Numbered from the stretch's first letter, positions 1 through 6,271 are shown. The stretch is 36,232 nucleotides of DNA from Candidatus Merdivicinus excrementipullorum (GCA_018716725.1 DVJP01000040.1:1-36232), one strand, 5' to 3'. The notes: generated by a model from the letters alone, not told the origin. Made by a program: numbers and translations.

Positions 1-60
1 CTGGTTCCCTTTGGAAGAAGTTTCCGCAATCCTCTCGTTGGTGACCAGTTTGATGCTCAT
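1..60 (-). CDS. 5' end of a gene running off the window (unknown; possibly HipA-like)
   Basis: The ATG at 58-60 (minus strand) overlaps the TGA of the AbrB-like gene in an ATGA arrangement, so the two are almost certainly translationally coupled. Only 20 codons are visible, beginning MSIKLVTNERIAETSSKG. From memory, short AbrB-like proteins of this kind in Clostridia often precede a HipA-like kinase gene with a similar N-terminus. That is recollection and inference; the visible part is too short to prove a family. The rest lies outside the window. Confidence 0.5.
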   Translation of the reverse strand, partial: MSIKLVTNERIAETSSKGNQ

Positions 61-596
61 GAATACACCTCAATTCTCAGCCACTGGTGATCTTCCGCCA
101 TCCGGCCTTCCGTAATCCGGATAATTTCCCACGGGTCATATTCCACAAGTCCCAGTGTATCCAAATATTCCCGGAGGCCTGCCCGGTCTTTGGATAGACA
201 GCGCTCCTGCAGAAATAGTTGAAAATCTTCCCAGCTTGGGTTCCGATTATTTCCGAAAGCCCGCTTTACCGGGTCTTCCACATAATTTTCCACTGTCAGT
301 ATTTCATCAGTAAAATCCGCATAGATGGCAGTGCAGAGCTGCTCCCGGTCGTAGTATTCCAGCCGGTAAACCGAATGTCCCAGTTTCTTTTTCTGTCTGG
401 CAAAATCCACACCAGTTACTGCAGGAACCAGAATAATCCGGTTTCCGTCAAACAGCAATTCTACATTTCGGTGGAGCGCATCCAGCCCCAGTTCTTTCAC
501 CCATTTCGTAGGGATGGTTACTTTGCAGGTAGTAGCATTCCCGGACGCCGTGCCGCCGGCTGCGTTGAAATTGATTTTTGCGGTACGCTGCTGCAT
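57..596 (-). CDS. AbrB/MazE/SpoVT-like DNA-binding protein with a C-terminal partner domain
   Basis: Probable 179-aa protein. Residues 1-55 look like an AbrB/SpoVT swapped-hairpin DNA-binding domain (CKVTIPTKWVKELGLD, then a hydrophobic strand VELLFDGNRIILVP). The remaining acidic, aromatic C-terminal part ends in YDPWEIIRITEGRMAED and is not a classical DNA-binding domain. I chose the ATG at 594-596 because AGAGGTGAG lies 6-7 nt upstream; the longer frame up to 659 would start inside the promoter. The TGA overlaps the next ATG (ATGA), so it heads an operon with the gene leaving the window. An AbrB-like protein followed by a coupled gene recalls antitoxin-toxin pairs, but that role is inferred. 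A palindrome between its -35 and -10 suggests autorepression. Confidence 0.8.
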   Translation of the reverse strand: MQQRTAKINFNAAGGTASGNATTCKVTIPTKWVKELGLDALHRNVELLFDGNRIILVPAVTGVDFARQKKKLGHSVYRLEYYDREQLCTAIYADFTDEILTVENYVEDPVKRAFGNNRNPSWEDFQLFLQERCLSKDRAGLREYLDTLGLVEYDPWEIIRITEGRMAEDHQWLRIEVYS

Positions 597-615
597 TTTT
601 CTCACCTCTGCAATT

Positions 616-644
616 ATTATACCATATTCGGTACGAATATACAA
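616..644 (-). promoter_or_regulatory. SigA-type promoter with internal palindromic operator
   Basis: On the minus strand: -35 TTGTAT (639-644), a 17-bp spacer, and -10 TATAAT (616-621), about 20 nt before the start codon. The inverted repeat ATATTCG-N3-CGAATAT (624-640) fills the spacer almost exactly, where a bound repressor would block RNA polymerase. Autoregulation by the AbrB-like product is inferred from position. Confidence 0.8.
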
Positions 645-677
645 TATTTTTTGAATCATTAAGGTGCTTATGGACAG

Positions 678-713
678 AATAAAAGGACAGCTTCTTTTTT
701 AAGAAACTGTCCT
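678..713 (-). terminator. Rho-independent terminator of the Rpn locus
   Basis: On the minus strand AGGACAG pairs with CTGTCCT (713-707 with 690-684), with additional TTCTT/AAGAA-type pairing inside, followed by TTTTATT. It lies just past the small Rpn-tail ORF and separates this unit from the AbrB-like gene. Confidence 0.75.
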
Positions 714-729
714 GCTTACCTTATTTGGG

Positions 730-909
730 TTAATTATTCTGTTCTGTCAATTCTTTGACTTCATCAAGAGACAACTTGGAATACTTTGCAATGTCTTCCA
801 ATGGAAGTTTTCCATCACGAATCATATTATGTGCCACAGATTTTCTGGCCTCTAAATCTGCCTTCTTAGCTGCTTCCTTTGCAGCTTCTTCTGCGGCCTC
901 TTTCCGCAT
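730..909 (-). CDS. Small ORF duplicating the Rpn C-terminal tail (59 aa)
   Basis: The reading frame continues in phase after the TAA (928-930) that ends the Rpn nuclease, and it encodes a second version of that protein's tail. KADLEARKSVAHNMIRDGK and LPLEDIAKYSKLSLDEVKEL match the nuclease's EADLEARKSMVQNMLRDGK and LSLEDIAKYSQLSLEEVEEL. GGAGG sits about 13 nt upstream of the ATG at 907-909, a long but possible spacing. An Ala/Glu/Lys-rich stretch (residues 3-18) absent from the main protein is probably helical or coiled-coil. It may be an independent small protein, the leftover 3' end of a second rpn copy, or the end of a longer ancestral protein interrupted by the TAA. Small C-terminal Rpn proteins that antagonise the full-length nuclease are known in enterobacteria, so expression would matter. 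Whether it is translated cannot be told from sequence. Confidence 0.5.
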   Translation of the reverse strand: MRKEAAEEAAKEAAKKADLEARKSVAHNMIRDGKLPLEDIAKYSKLSLDEVKELTEQNN

Positions 910-927
910 ATCTTCCAGGATTCCTCC

Positions 928-1722
928 TTATGCATTTTCGCGCTTTGCAAGTTCCTCAACTTCCTCAAGAGACAACTGAGAATACTTTGCAATATCTTCC
1001 AGTGAAAGTTTTCCATCCCGAAGCATATTTTGTACCATAGATTTTCTGGCTTCCAAATCCGCTTCTTCCCGCATATCTTCCATCATCTTACACATAGTCG
1101 CTACTCCTTTCTCAGTTTCCTTAAAGTATCTGGCGCGGTCCGCCAATGGACGGTACCGCATATCTTTGGGATCAGTGCAATGGAAATCCCGCATCAGGAT
1201 TCCCAGCGGCGTATCCTCCTGGTATTCGCCGTTAACATACAAAATATGCGCTTCATCCCCGAAGAATTCGCCGGTTTCCTGGATAACCCGGTCAATGTGA
1301 TAGAGGGCTTCTTTTTTGCCCAGCACGTCCTTTTCGGTTATAAAGATAACATAGGTTTCTGCAAGATTCTCATAATGGTCACCCGGCGATGTGATATTGG
1401 CATCCATCAAGCTGCTGTTGTACCGGGCACGTTTTGCACCGGCGCCACGGTCTGCGCGCTGGATTTCAATATTATACCGTTTCCCATTTTGGTCTACTGC
1501 GTAAATATCCAGGACAATAGATCGGCCCTGTAGGTTTTTGATCTGATGCTGGATGTGTACCTGCTGAATCTTCAGGTCATCCCGATTCAGCACAATATGT
1601 ACCACCAGCTCTGTGCATTCAAGGTTGTCCTCAAAACATTTGGACATAAAATCGTCGTCCATCAGACAAAATCTCTGAAGGCGTTCCAGGTCTTTTTCAT
1701 GGAACTGTTTTGCTTGTTCCAT
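928..1722 (-). CDS. Rpn-family PD-(D/E)XK nuclease / putative transposase
   Basis: 264 aa, close to the usual 260-310 aa of this clostridial family. The nuclease core is near residues 20-125. VLDIYAVDQNGKRYNIEIQ supplies Asp72 and the Glu86-x-Gln88 pair expected for a PD-(D/E)XK site with Gln in place of Lys. A conserved stretch follows (RARYNSSLMDANI). The last 55 residues (from MCKMMEDMREEADLEAR) form a charged helical tail with an HTH-like SLEDIAKYSQLSLEEVEEL. Rpn proteins of Escherichia coli are DNA endonucleases that promote RecA-independent recombination; function here is by family. Start supported by AGGAGG 9 nt upstream and a good promoter. A near-copy of the tail follows immediately after the stop codon (730-909). 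Confidence 0.85.
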   Translation of the reverse strand: MEQAKQFHEKDLERLQRFCLMDDDFMSKCFEDNLECTELVVHIVLNRDDLKIQQVHIQHQIKNLQGRSIVLDIYAVDQNGKRYNIEIQRADRGAGAKRARYNSSLMDANITSPGDHYENLAETYVIFITEKDVLGKKEALYHIDRVIQETGEFFGDEAHILYVNGEYQEDTPLGILMRDFHCTDPKDMRYRPLADRARYFKETEKGVATMCKMMEDMREEADLEARKSMVQNMLRDGKLSLEDIAKYSQLSLEEVEELAKRENA

Positions 1723-1748
1723 TCCGTATTTCCTCCTGTGTTATTTGT

Positions 1749-1777
1749 ATTTTATCATAAATGACTGTCGGTTTCAA
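1749..1777 (-). promoter_or_regulatory. SigA-type promoter of the Rpn gene
   Basis: On the minus strand: -35 TTGAAA (1772-1777), 17-bp spacer, -10 TAAAAT (1749-1754), followed by AGGAGG and the ATG at 1722. Confidence 0.7.
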
Positions 1778-1799
1778 TATGATGCAGCAAGGAAATCCC

Positions 1800-1825
1800 A
1801 AGGAGAGGATTGATATCCTCTCCTT
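1800..1825. terminator. Perfect 11-bp hairpin, probable terminator or insulator
   Basis: AAGGAGAGGAT and ATCCTCTCCTT (1800-1810 and 1815-1825) pair perfectly around a TGAT loop. Plus-strand sequence after it is GCCTTTTCG, a weak T tract; the minus side has none. It separates the spoVAC remnant from the Rpn promoter. Confidence 0.5.
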
Positions 1826-1908
1826 GCCTTTTCGTCATCTTTGACTTATAATTATTATAAATATGTTCTATCCACTAAAATGACTGAACGAGGAAAATTC
1901 CTGTTTTC

Positions 1909-2072
1909 TTAATCAAAGAGGTCATAACATAGAATGACTGCTGCCTCAAGTTTGACTCTGGCATATGTATCTATTTCAGTTCTCACCTCCGGCCAAATTA
2001 TTTTTGGACTAAATCAGCATACTCCCCTAATTTGATGGGATTTTGCTTTAGTGATATTATAACACATTCATC
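1909..2072 (-). pseudogene. Remnant of an unidentified gene fused behind truncated spoVAC
   Basis: Past the point where spoVAC similarity stops (about 2073), the same frame reads a protein-like stretch (SLKQNPIKLGEYADLVQK) to a TAA at 1998-2000. Shifting one frame at the A5 run just before that stop continues another protein-like stretch (WPEVRTEIDTYARVKLEAA, then VILCYDLFD) to a TAA at 1909-1911. This suggests one former gene with a frameshift in a homopolymer. I do not recognise the family. It marks the junction partner of the spoVAC break. Confidence 0.35.
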
Positions 2073-2399
2073 GCTTTTAAACTCCAAAGCAGGGGAGGCC
2101 ACGGCGTTGGCGAATCCGGTGATAGGGACCAGGGTTCCGGCCCCGGCATGCTTGGCAAGGTTGTCGTAAATTTTTAACCCGGTGGCCAGGACGCTGCAAA
2201 AGATTAAGGTGACGGAAACCCAGGTAGACGCCGTTTCCGGGGAAGCGCCCCAATGCTTATAAAGGAGCAGAAGCCCCTGACCTATGGCGCAGATGAGCCC
2301 GCCGATTGCAAATGCTTTGGGGATGGTCTTCCAGCTTTGGGTATTGGGGGAAGCCTGCTCCGCCAGCTTTTTGTATTCCTCTTTGGTGATGTTTTTCAT
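1998..2399 (-). pseudogene. spoVAC: spoVAC 5' portion, truncated and fused to foreign sequence
   Basis: SpoVAC is an integral membrane protein of the SpoVA channel that imports Ca-dipicolinate into the forespore. Codons from ATG 2397-2399 (AGAAAGGAAGG upstream) give MKNITKEEYKKLAEQASPN, the hydrophobic segment KAFAIGGLICAIGQGLLLLY, a second membrane segment near residues 55-75, then AGAGTLVPITGFANAVASPA and LEFKS. These match SpoVAC in order up to about residue 109. The family would continue with EGLVLGxxxxMFKLAG and a last membrane helix; instead the frame enters unrelated sequence and stops after 133 aa. A SpoVAC C-terminus lies on the opposite strand at 6056-6199. The fusion is very unlikely to be functional, so another spoVAC copy is expected in the genome if this strain sporulates. 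Confidence 0.8.
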
Positions 2400-2500
2400 C
2401 CGAAATCCTTCCTTTCTCAAAATCCGCTGAACAGTTCCGCATTGTCAGTATGCCATCCTCTGTCAAAATTATCCCGTTTTTCTGAAAAAGCCGAAGAATT

Positions 2501-2515
2501 TTAAAATTATTATAA
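2501..2515 (+). promoter_or_regulatory. PerR box
   Basis: TTAAAATTATTATAA matches the Bacillus PerR consensus TTATAATNATTATAA at all but one position. It lies immediately upstream of the -35 of the gene for a Fur/PerR-family regulator, as expected for peroxide-responsive autoregulation. The match is seen directly; binding is inferred. Confidence 0.75.
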
Positions 2516-2520
2516 AAGTC

Positions 2521-2549
2521 TTGACATTTGAGGAAAAATCCCGTATACT
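2521..2549 (+). promoter_or_regulatory. Near-consensus SigA promoter of perR-rbr
   Basis: -35 TTGACA (2521-2526), 17-bp spacer, -10 TATACT (2544-2549); the start codon follows 21 nt later. This is one of the strongest promoters in the window. Confidence 0.85.
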
Positions 2550-2570
2550 GAAAGAAAAGGAGGGGTGCGG

Positions 2571-2993
2571 ATGGAGAAGCTGCGCAATGTATTGAAGGAA
2601 AACGGAATCCAAGTGACAAAACAGCGGCTGGCGGTGTATAAAGTGCTGAAAGAGCTCAATACTCATGTTACAGCGGAAATGGTATTAGACGTTTTAAAGC
2701 AGCGCGGCATTTCCATGACTGTGGCCACGGTCTATAATATTTTGAACCTGTTTGAAGAAAAAGGTTTGATTCGGAAGGTTGGCGCAGCAGGGGAACCGGT
2801 CATTTTTGATATCAATACCTACGAGCATATCCATATTTGCGACCAGGAAACCCGCAAGGTGCGGGACTGCCTGGATATGACGCTGGTCCAGATGATTGAA
2901 GATTACCTCCAGGAGCATCCTGTGGGGGATTTGGAACTGGAACGGGTGGATATCAGCCTCATTGGGAAAGATCTGACGCTGCACACAACATGA
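2571..2993 (+). CDS. perR: Fur family transcriptional regulator, PerR-like
   Basis: 140 aa, the normal Fur/PerR size. The N-terminal winged helix carries VTKQRLAVYKVL and the recognition region SMTVATVYNILNLFEEKGLI. The C-terminal part has the metal-site pattern FDINTYEHIHICDQETRKV, where His/Asp residues of the regulatory Fe/Mn site reside. The CxxC pairs of a structural zinc site are not visible; a single Cys-Asp and a later Cys remain. ATG at 2571 preferred over the GTG at 2565 because AGGAGGGG is 5 nt upstream of the ATG. A 14/15 PerR box and rubrerythrin immediately downstream support a peroxide-sensing repressor rather than an iron regulator; Fur proper cannot be excluded. Confidence 0.85.
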   Translation: MEKLRNVLKENGIQVTKQRLAVYKVLKELNTHVTAEMVLDVLKQRGISMTVATVYNILNLFEEKGLIRKVGAAGEPVIFDINTYEHIHICDQETRKVRDCLDMTLVQMIEDYLQEHPVGDLELERVDISLIGKDLTLHTT

Positions 2994-3007
2994 TATTCTG
3001 ACAGCTA

Positions 3008-3023
3008 AGACGGCGCGCCGTCT
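3008..3023. promoter_or_regulatory. Perfect 16-bp GC palindrome between perR and rubrerythrin
   Basis: AGACGGCGCGCCGTCT is a perfect palindrome in the 64-nt perR-rbr gap. There is no T tract, so it is not a standard terminator. It may be a transcript-stabilising or attenuating hairpin, or a protein site; function not known. Confidence 0.45.
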
Positions 3024-3057
3024 GACTGAAATACAATCAAATTAGGAGGTCATTTGC

Positions 3058-3597
3058 ATGGAACTCAAGGGAAGTAAAACCGCCGCCAATCTCGCCGCCG
3101 CTTTTGCCGGGGAATCTCAGGCCAGAAACAAGTATACCTATTATGCGTCCAAAGCCAAAAAAGACGGCTTTGAGCAAATCGCCGCCATTTTCACGGAAAC
3201 CGCTGAAAATGAGAAAGAGCACGCCAAAATCTGGTTCAAGCTGCTTCACGACGGCGAAATCCCCACCACCGTGGAAAACCTGAAGGACGCGGCAGCCGGC
3301 GAAAACTACGAATGGACCGATATGTACAAGACCTTCGCGGAGGAAGCCAGAGAAGAAGGCTTCACTAAAATCGCCGCATTGTTTGAAATGGTGGGCGCTG
3401 TCGAGAAGGAGCACGAGGAGCGTTACCGCAAGCTGCTGGCCAATATTGAAGATGAAGTGGTGTTCTCCAAGGACCACGACGTTATCTGGCAGTGCCGCAA
3501 CTGCGGGCACATTGTCATCGGCAAGAAGGCGCCGGAAATCTGCCCGGTATGCTCTCATCCCAAGGCTTATTTCCAGGTAAAACCCGAGAACTATTAA
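3058..3597 (+). CDS. rbr: Rubrerythrin
   Basis: 179 aa. Rubrerythrin reduces hydrogen peroxide to water in the cytoplasm of anaerobes using a non-haem di-iron site and a rubredoxin-type iron. The four-helix domain (residues 1-135) has both ligand regions, [16 protein letters not shown] with [16 protein letters not shown] and [12 protein letters not shown] with [12 protein letters not shown]. The C-terminal rubredoxin domain has CRNCGH and [11 protein letters not shown]. All expected cysteines are present, so it should be active. TTAGGAGGT precedes the ATG by 7 nt. It is second in the perR-rbr unit and closed by a strong hairpin. Peroxide derepression through PerR is the likely control. Confidence 0.95.
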   Translation: MELKGSKTAANLAAAFAGESQARNKYTYYASKAKKDGFEQIAAIFTETAENEKEHAKIWFKLLHDGEIPTTVENLKDAAAGENYEWTDMYKTFAEEAREEGFTKIAALFEMVGAVEKEHEERYRKLLANIEDEVVFSKDHDVIWQCRNCGHIVIGKKAPEICPVCSHPKAYFQVKPENY

Positions 3598-3633
3598 TTC
3601 CTCCGGTTGTTACAGCAAGCTATAAAACAGTTG

Positions 3634-3678
3634 ACAGCCACAACAGTTTCTTCTGTTGTGGCTGTTCCTGCATTTTTC
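3634..3678 (+). terminator. Terminator after rubrerythrin
   Basis: ACAGCCACAACAG (3634-3646) pairs perfectly over 13 bp with CTGTTGTGGCTGT (3653-3665); the loop is TTTCTT and a broken T-rich tract (TTCCTGCATTTTTCC) follows. Confidence 0.75.
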
Positions 3679-3737
3679 CTTTGGTGTGATAGTATATCAT
3701 CAAGCAGGCTGATAAACAGCTGTTTGGAGGAGTCGGT

Positions 3738-4202
3738 ATGAAGATTGAAACATGCACGAAGAATGCTTTTGTTGTGATTGGCAAAGAAGGCTCCACTTCG
3801 GATGGCCCAGGATTTATTCAAAAACTATGGTCGGATGCCAACGCTCATTTTAACGAAGTTCAGCCGCTGGCGAAAAAAGACGAAAACGGCAATTTGGTCG
3901 GGATTTGGGGAGCCATGTCCGATTGCGCCCATTTATACAAACCGTGGGAGGATAACTTTAGCAAAGGGCTATACCTTGCCGGCGTTGAATGTGCGGATGA
4001 TGCGGAAGCGCCCGAGGGATGGAAAAAATGGACCATACCAGGCTATGAATATATTTGCGCAGAGGCTGAAAATGAACATACCTTTTGGGAGACGCTGGAC
4101 TATATGAGGGCAAATCATATTCCCTTGGTTGGAGCTGTCCACGATTTTTCTTGTCCTGCGAATGGAAAGAATTATATGTTTTTCCCGATTAGAGCTATTT
4201 AG
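3738..4202 (+). CDS. GyrI-like small-molecule-binding domain protein
   Basis: 154 aa. It resembles stand-alone GyrI-like/SOUL-type effector-binding proteins related to the C-terminal domains of AraC/BmrR-type regulators. Evidence is the N-terminal strand ETCTKNAFVVIGKEG, a central block with GLYLAGVECADD (the usual xYxxGVE signature), IPGYEYICAEAE and a closing strand MFFPI. No DNA-binding domain is attached. GGAGGAG lies 7 nt before the ATG. It stands alone between two hairpins; ligand and partner unknown. Confidence 0.8.
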   Translation: MKIETCTKNAFVVIGKEGSTSDGPGFIQKLWSDANAHFNEVQPLAKKDENGNLVGIWGAMSDCAHLYKPWEDNFSKGLYLAGVECADDAEAPEGWKKWTIPGYEYICAEAENEHTFWETLDYMRANHIPLVGAVHDFSCPANGKNYMFFPIRAI

Positions 4203-4224
4203 CCAATGTCTATTTGTCTTGCGG

Positions 4225-4257
4225 CCACCCGGCGAAAGGCCGGGTGGTTTCCGTTTT
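4225..4257. terminator. Hairpin terminator after the GyrI-like gene
   Basis: CCACCCGGC (4225-4233) pairs with GCCGGGTGG (4239-4247), followed on the plus strand by TTTCCGTTTT. It can also serve the converging minus-strand pseudogene. Confidence 0.7.
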
Positions 4258-4297
4258 GCGCCGTGTTACGCCCCTTTCTCCCGCCCCTTCCAGAACA

Positions 4298-5540
4298 TCA
4301 GGAAAAAGCCCGGTAATTTTCCATTAATTCTTGCTGGGCTTTAGCAACGCCCAGCTGAAGCCAGAAGCTGCGGTAATCTTCCGATTTTTGTCCGCCGAAA
4401 TAATTTCCTTTGCAGGAATAAAGGTCCACGCCGTCCCGGCCCGGTATGAACCCCAGGAAATGATCCGGCGTATCCGCACCGTGTTCATAAGCCGCAAGCT
4501 GGATATTTTTCCCGGTTGTTATTAGTATCAGGGGGCCGCCTGCTTCCATCCCTTGAATTTCTTCCGGAGCATAGTCTGTTTTACAGGGGCGGAAACTGTG
4601 CTCAATTCGGTCAAAATGGGAAAAGGTGATTTCCGTCAGCGAAGTATATTCCGCACGCAGCCCACCGTAGTAAATCCTCTGCCTGCCATCCAACCCGGCA
4701 AATATGCCGCCTTGGGATAAGGAATAGCGGAGTCGGACAAAAGGCGAGGCCTCACGGGTGCGAATTTGAACCATCAGCTGGACATTTTTTCCCAATCGGA
4801 AAGAAAGCCAAATTTCCGCTCCGTCTTTCCAGGGGAAAATTTTTTGGACTTCCGGATTGCTTGGGCGCAACCGCCCCTCTTGAAGGGGAAATTCCGGCCG
4901 GCTGGTTTCAATTCGGCAGGAGATTCCTTCCGGGCAGACCAGTTGATCCATCCAATAACTGACCCATCCTGCCCAGGCCTCTAAGATCCAGCGGCGGCCG
5001 GTTTTCCCCGCAGCCCTGAGAACATATTCATCCACAACGGGCCAGGTGCAGTGCAGCTGATTTGCGTCCATATCATACGAATCGTCCCATACAGGAATGG
5101 CGCGGATTCCCGCTGGAAAGTACGGCATTCCGCCGCTGACAAGTCTCCGGGTCGGGGTCAAAGGTTACGGCAAAACCGGCTTCCTCATCAGGGAGCAGAG
5201 GGGCTGACAGAAGCGAATAGCGATTTTGGACCGGTTTACAGTCGAATCGGCAGGAAGAGCTCGCGCCTACGGCAATATGCAGATCCCACGCGCCGCTTTC
5301 CCCTTCTTCGTGAAAACCTCCCAGCATCCGGTTCTGCTCTGGTTTAAAATCCCACTCCCGCCAGGATCGGTTCATGCCGTTAGGCGCTAACCGATAATCC
5401 CCTGTTTCCACAGGGATCAGCTGAGTTGCCTGATAAAAAGACAGCTGAAAACGAACCCCCTTTGGGATGTTTTCAGATGCCCGCAGCCGAAACAGCATAG
5501 ATTCATCGGCCGCAGAAAGGCCGCTTTTGTAAAATCTACC
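4298..5540 (-). pseudogene. Frameshifted gene of unknown function (about 410 aa)
   Basis: Two overlapping frames join into one long product. The upstream frame runs from about 5540 to the 5140s (SMLFRLRASENIPKGVRFQL ... AGFAVTFDPDPET). The downstream frame continues from VSGGMPYFPAG to the stop at 4298-4300 (WLQLGVAKAQQELMENY). Restoring one base near 5142 (ACTTGT region) would read PETLVSGGMPYF without interruption, so a single-base deletion is the likely lesion. No start codon with a ribosome site is visible: the frame is open back to a stop near the URO-D fragment, and the first ATG (5496-5498) has no SD. The protein is rich in aromatic beta strands, lacks a signal peptide, and sits near the GH116/GH3 locus, so a beta-sandwich carbohydrate-related role is possible but unproven. 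Confidence 0.65.
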
Positions 5541-5605
5541 TCCTATGGAATTTTATCTGTTTCACGGTGCAGCAATGCCCGCTGGACCCGTTCGCGCCTT
5601 GTCAT
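5516..5605 (-). pseudogene. Start of a URO-D / corrinoid methyltransferase-family gene, broken by TAG
   Basis: The ATG at 5603-5605 has GGGGAGAAG upstream and encodes MTRRERVQRALLHRETDKIP, the characteristic opening of uroporphyrinogen decarboxylase-like proteins (MTxRERVxxALxHxExDRxP). An in-frame TAG (5543-5545) stops it. The same frame continues with EVDFTKAAF, which also resembles the family, then becomes noise where it meets the next pseudogene. The rest of the gene is missing. It is a deletion remnant, not a functional decarboxylase. Confidence 0.6.
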
Positions 5606-6055
5606 AACGACTTCTCCCCGCTTTAAAAACTTTATCCAGGCATCCGTTTGATGCTTCATAAAAATAATGCGATTCCTGCGTTAAAGCAAGCTGGAAAACC
5701 TGATAAATCACCCTCTTGTTCGTTATTGATTGCCGAAAGCAGCCTGATTTTGATTGGGACTATTCCGGCGGGATAATTCGGGAGCACGTTGCTGGAGGGC
5801 GGCAAGGGAAATTTCAATGTCTTCCCGCACTTCATTTTTGGTATTATCTCCGGAATATGCCTCTGAAATGGGGTCTGAGCTTTTTTGTCCGGACCAAGAT
5901 ACTAGCCCGGAAGCAGGCGGTGCTTCTGTATTCCCCTGCGGTACACTGCCGCGCACCCCTGTAATTTGATTATTGCGAATTTCAATATTGTAGGCACTGA
6001 CACCGTAATATTTTCCTTCTGTTCCTTGACGTTGGGAATTCACTGTTATACCTGC
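5606..6055. other. Decayed stretch with one hydrophilic minus-strand frame, no intact gene
   Basis: No complete gene is evident over these 450 nt. The most protein-like frame is on the minus strand from a GTG at about 6043 to a stop at 5723, about 106 codons, hydrophilic and Asn/Gln/Ser-rich (KYYGVSAYNIEIRNNQITGV near its start). It is open upstream of the GTG, without a ribosome site, into the antisense of the spoVAC 3' fragment. I do not recognise it. Between 5606 and 5722 another minus frame reads VIYQVFQLALTQESHYFYEA, possibly the tail of a lost gene preceding the URO-D start. Confidence 0.35.
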
Positions 6056-6199
6056 GCTCTGGGTTTTCGGAGAGAGGGCCTGATCCTGGGATTGGCGGCC
6101 AAGCTCTTTTCCATTGCCGGGCCGGTCATTGTCTGCGGCCTGGCCGCTAGCGTCGTCTACGGGATCATACTGGTTATTTGTCAGCAGTTTATAAGATAA
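6056..6199 (+). pseudogene. spoVAC: spoVAC 3' portion, detached C-terminal fragment
   Basis: The plus frame ALGFRREGLILGLAAKLFSI then AGPVIVCGLAASVVYGIILVICQQ aligns with the C-terminal quarter of SpoVAC (AALEYKSEGLVLGVATNMFK in Bacillus) and includes the last membrane helix. It ends at TAA 6197-6199. There is no SpoVAC-like sequence upstream on this strand. The missing N-terminal three quarters correspond in extent to the minus-strand fragment at 2073-2399. About seven residues (ALxF...) are represented at both ends, so the two may be one gene split by a rearrangement with microhomology, or fragments of two paralogues. Confidence 0.75.
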
Positions 6200-6213
6200 A
6201 CGGCCGAAACATC

Positions 6214-6244
6214 AAGCCGGGCAGAGAATATCTGTCCGGCTTTT
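6214..6244. terminator. Terminator between the spoVAC fragment and GH116
   Basis: AAGCCGG and CCGGCTT (6214-6220 and 6236-6242) with five more pairs inside form a 12-bp stem; plus-strand TTTT follows. The GH116 gene (minus) ends at 6272 and may also use it. Confidence 0.65.
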
Positions 6245-6271
6245 GCATGTAAAGATTAGAGCTATCAGCCC

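Noticed and set aside
1909-1986. Possible 25-aa peptide starting at GTG 1984-1986
   Set aside because: The GGAGG overlaps the GTG so it cannot serve as its SD. The reading is better explained as the tail of a frameshifted remnant joined to spoVAC.
5516-5605. TAG in the URO-D-like fragment read as pyrrolysine
   Set aside because: The frame collapses within about ten codons after the TAG and the rest of the gene is absent. Pyrrolysine occurs in methylamine methyltransferases, not at this N-terminal position of URO-D proteins.
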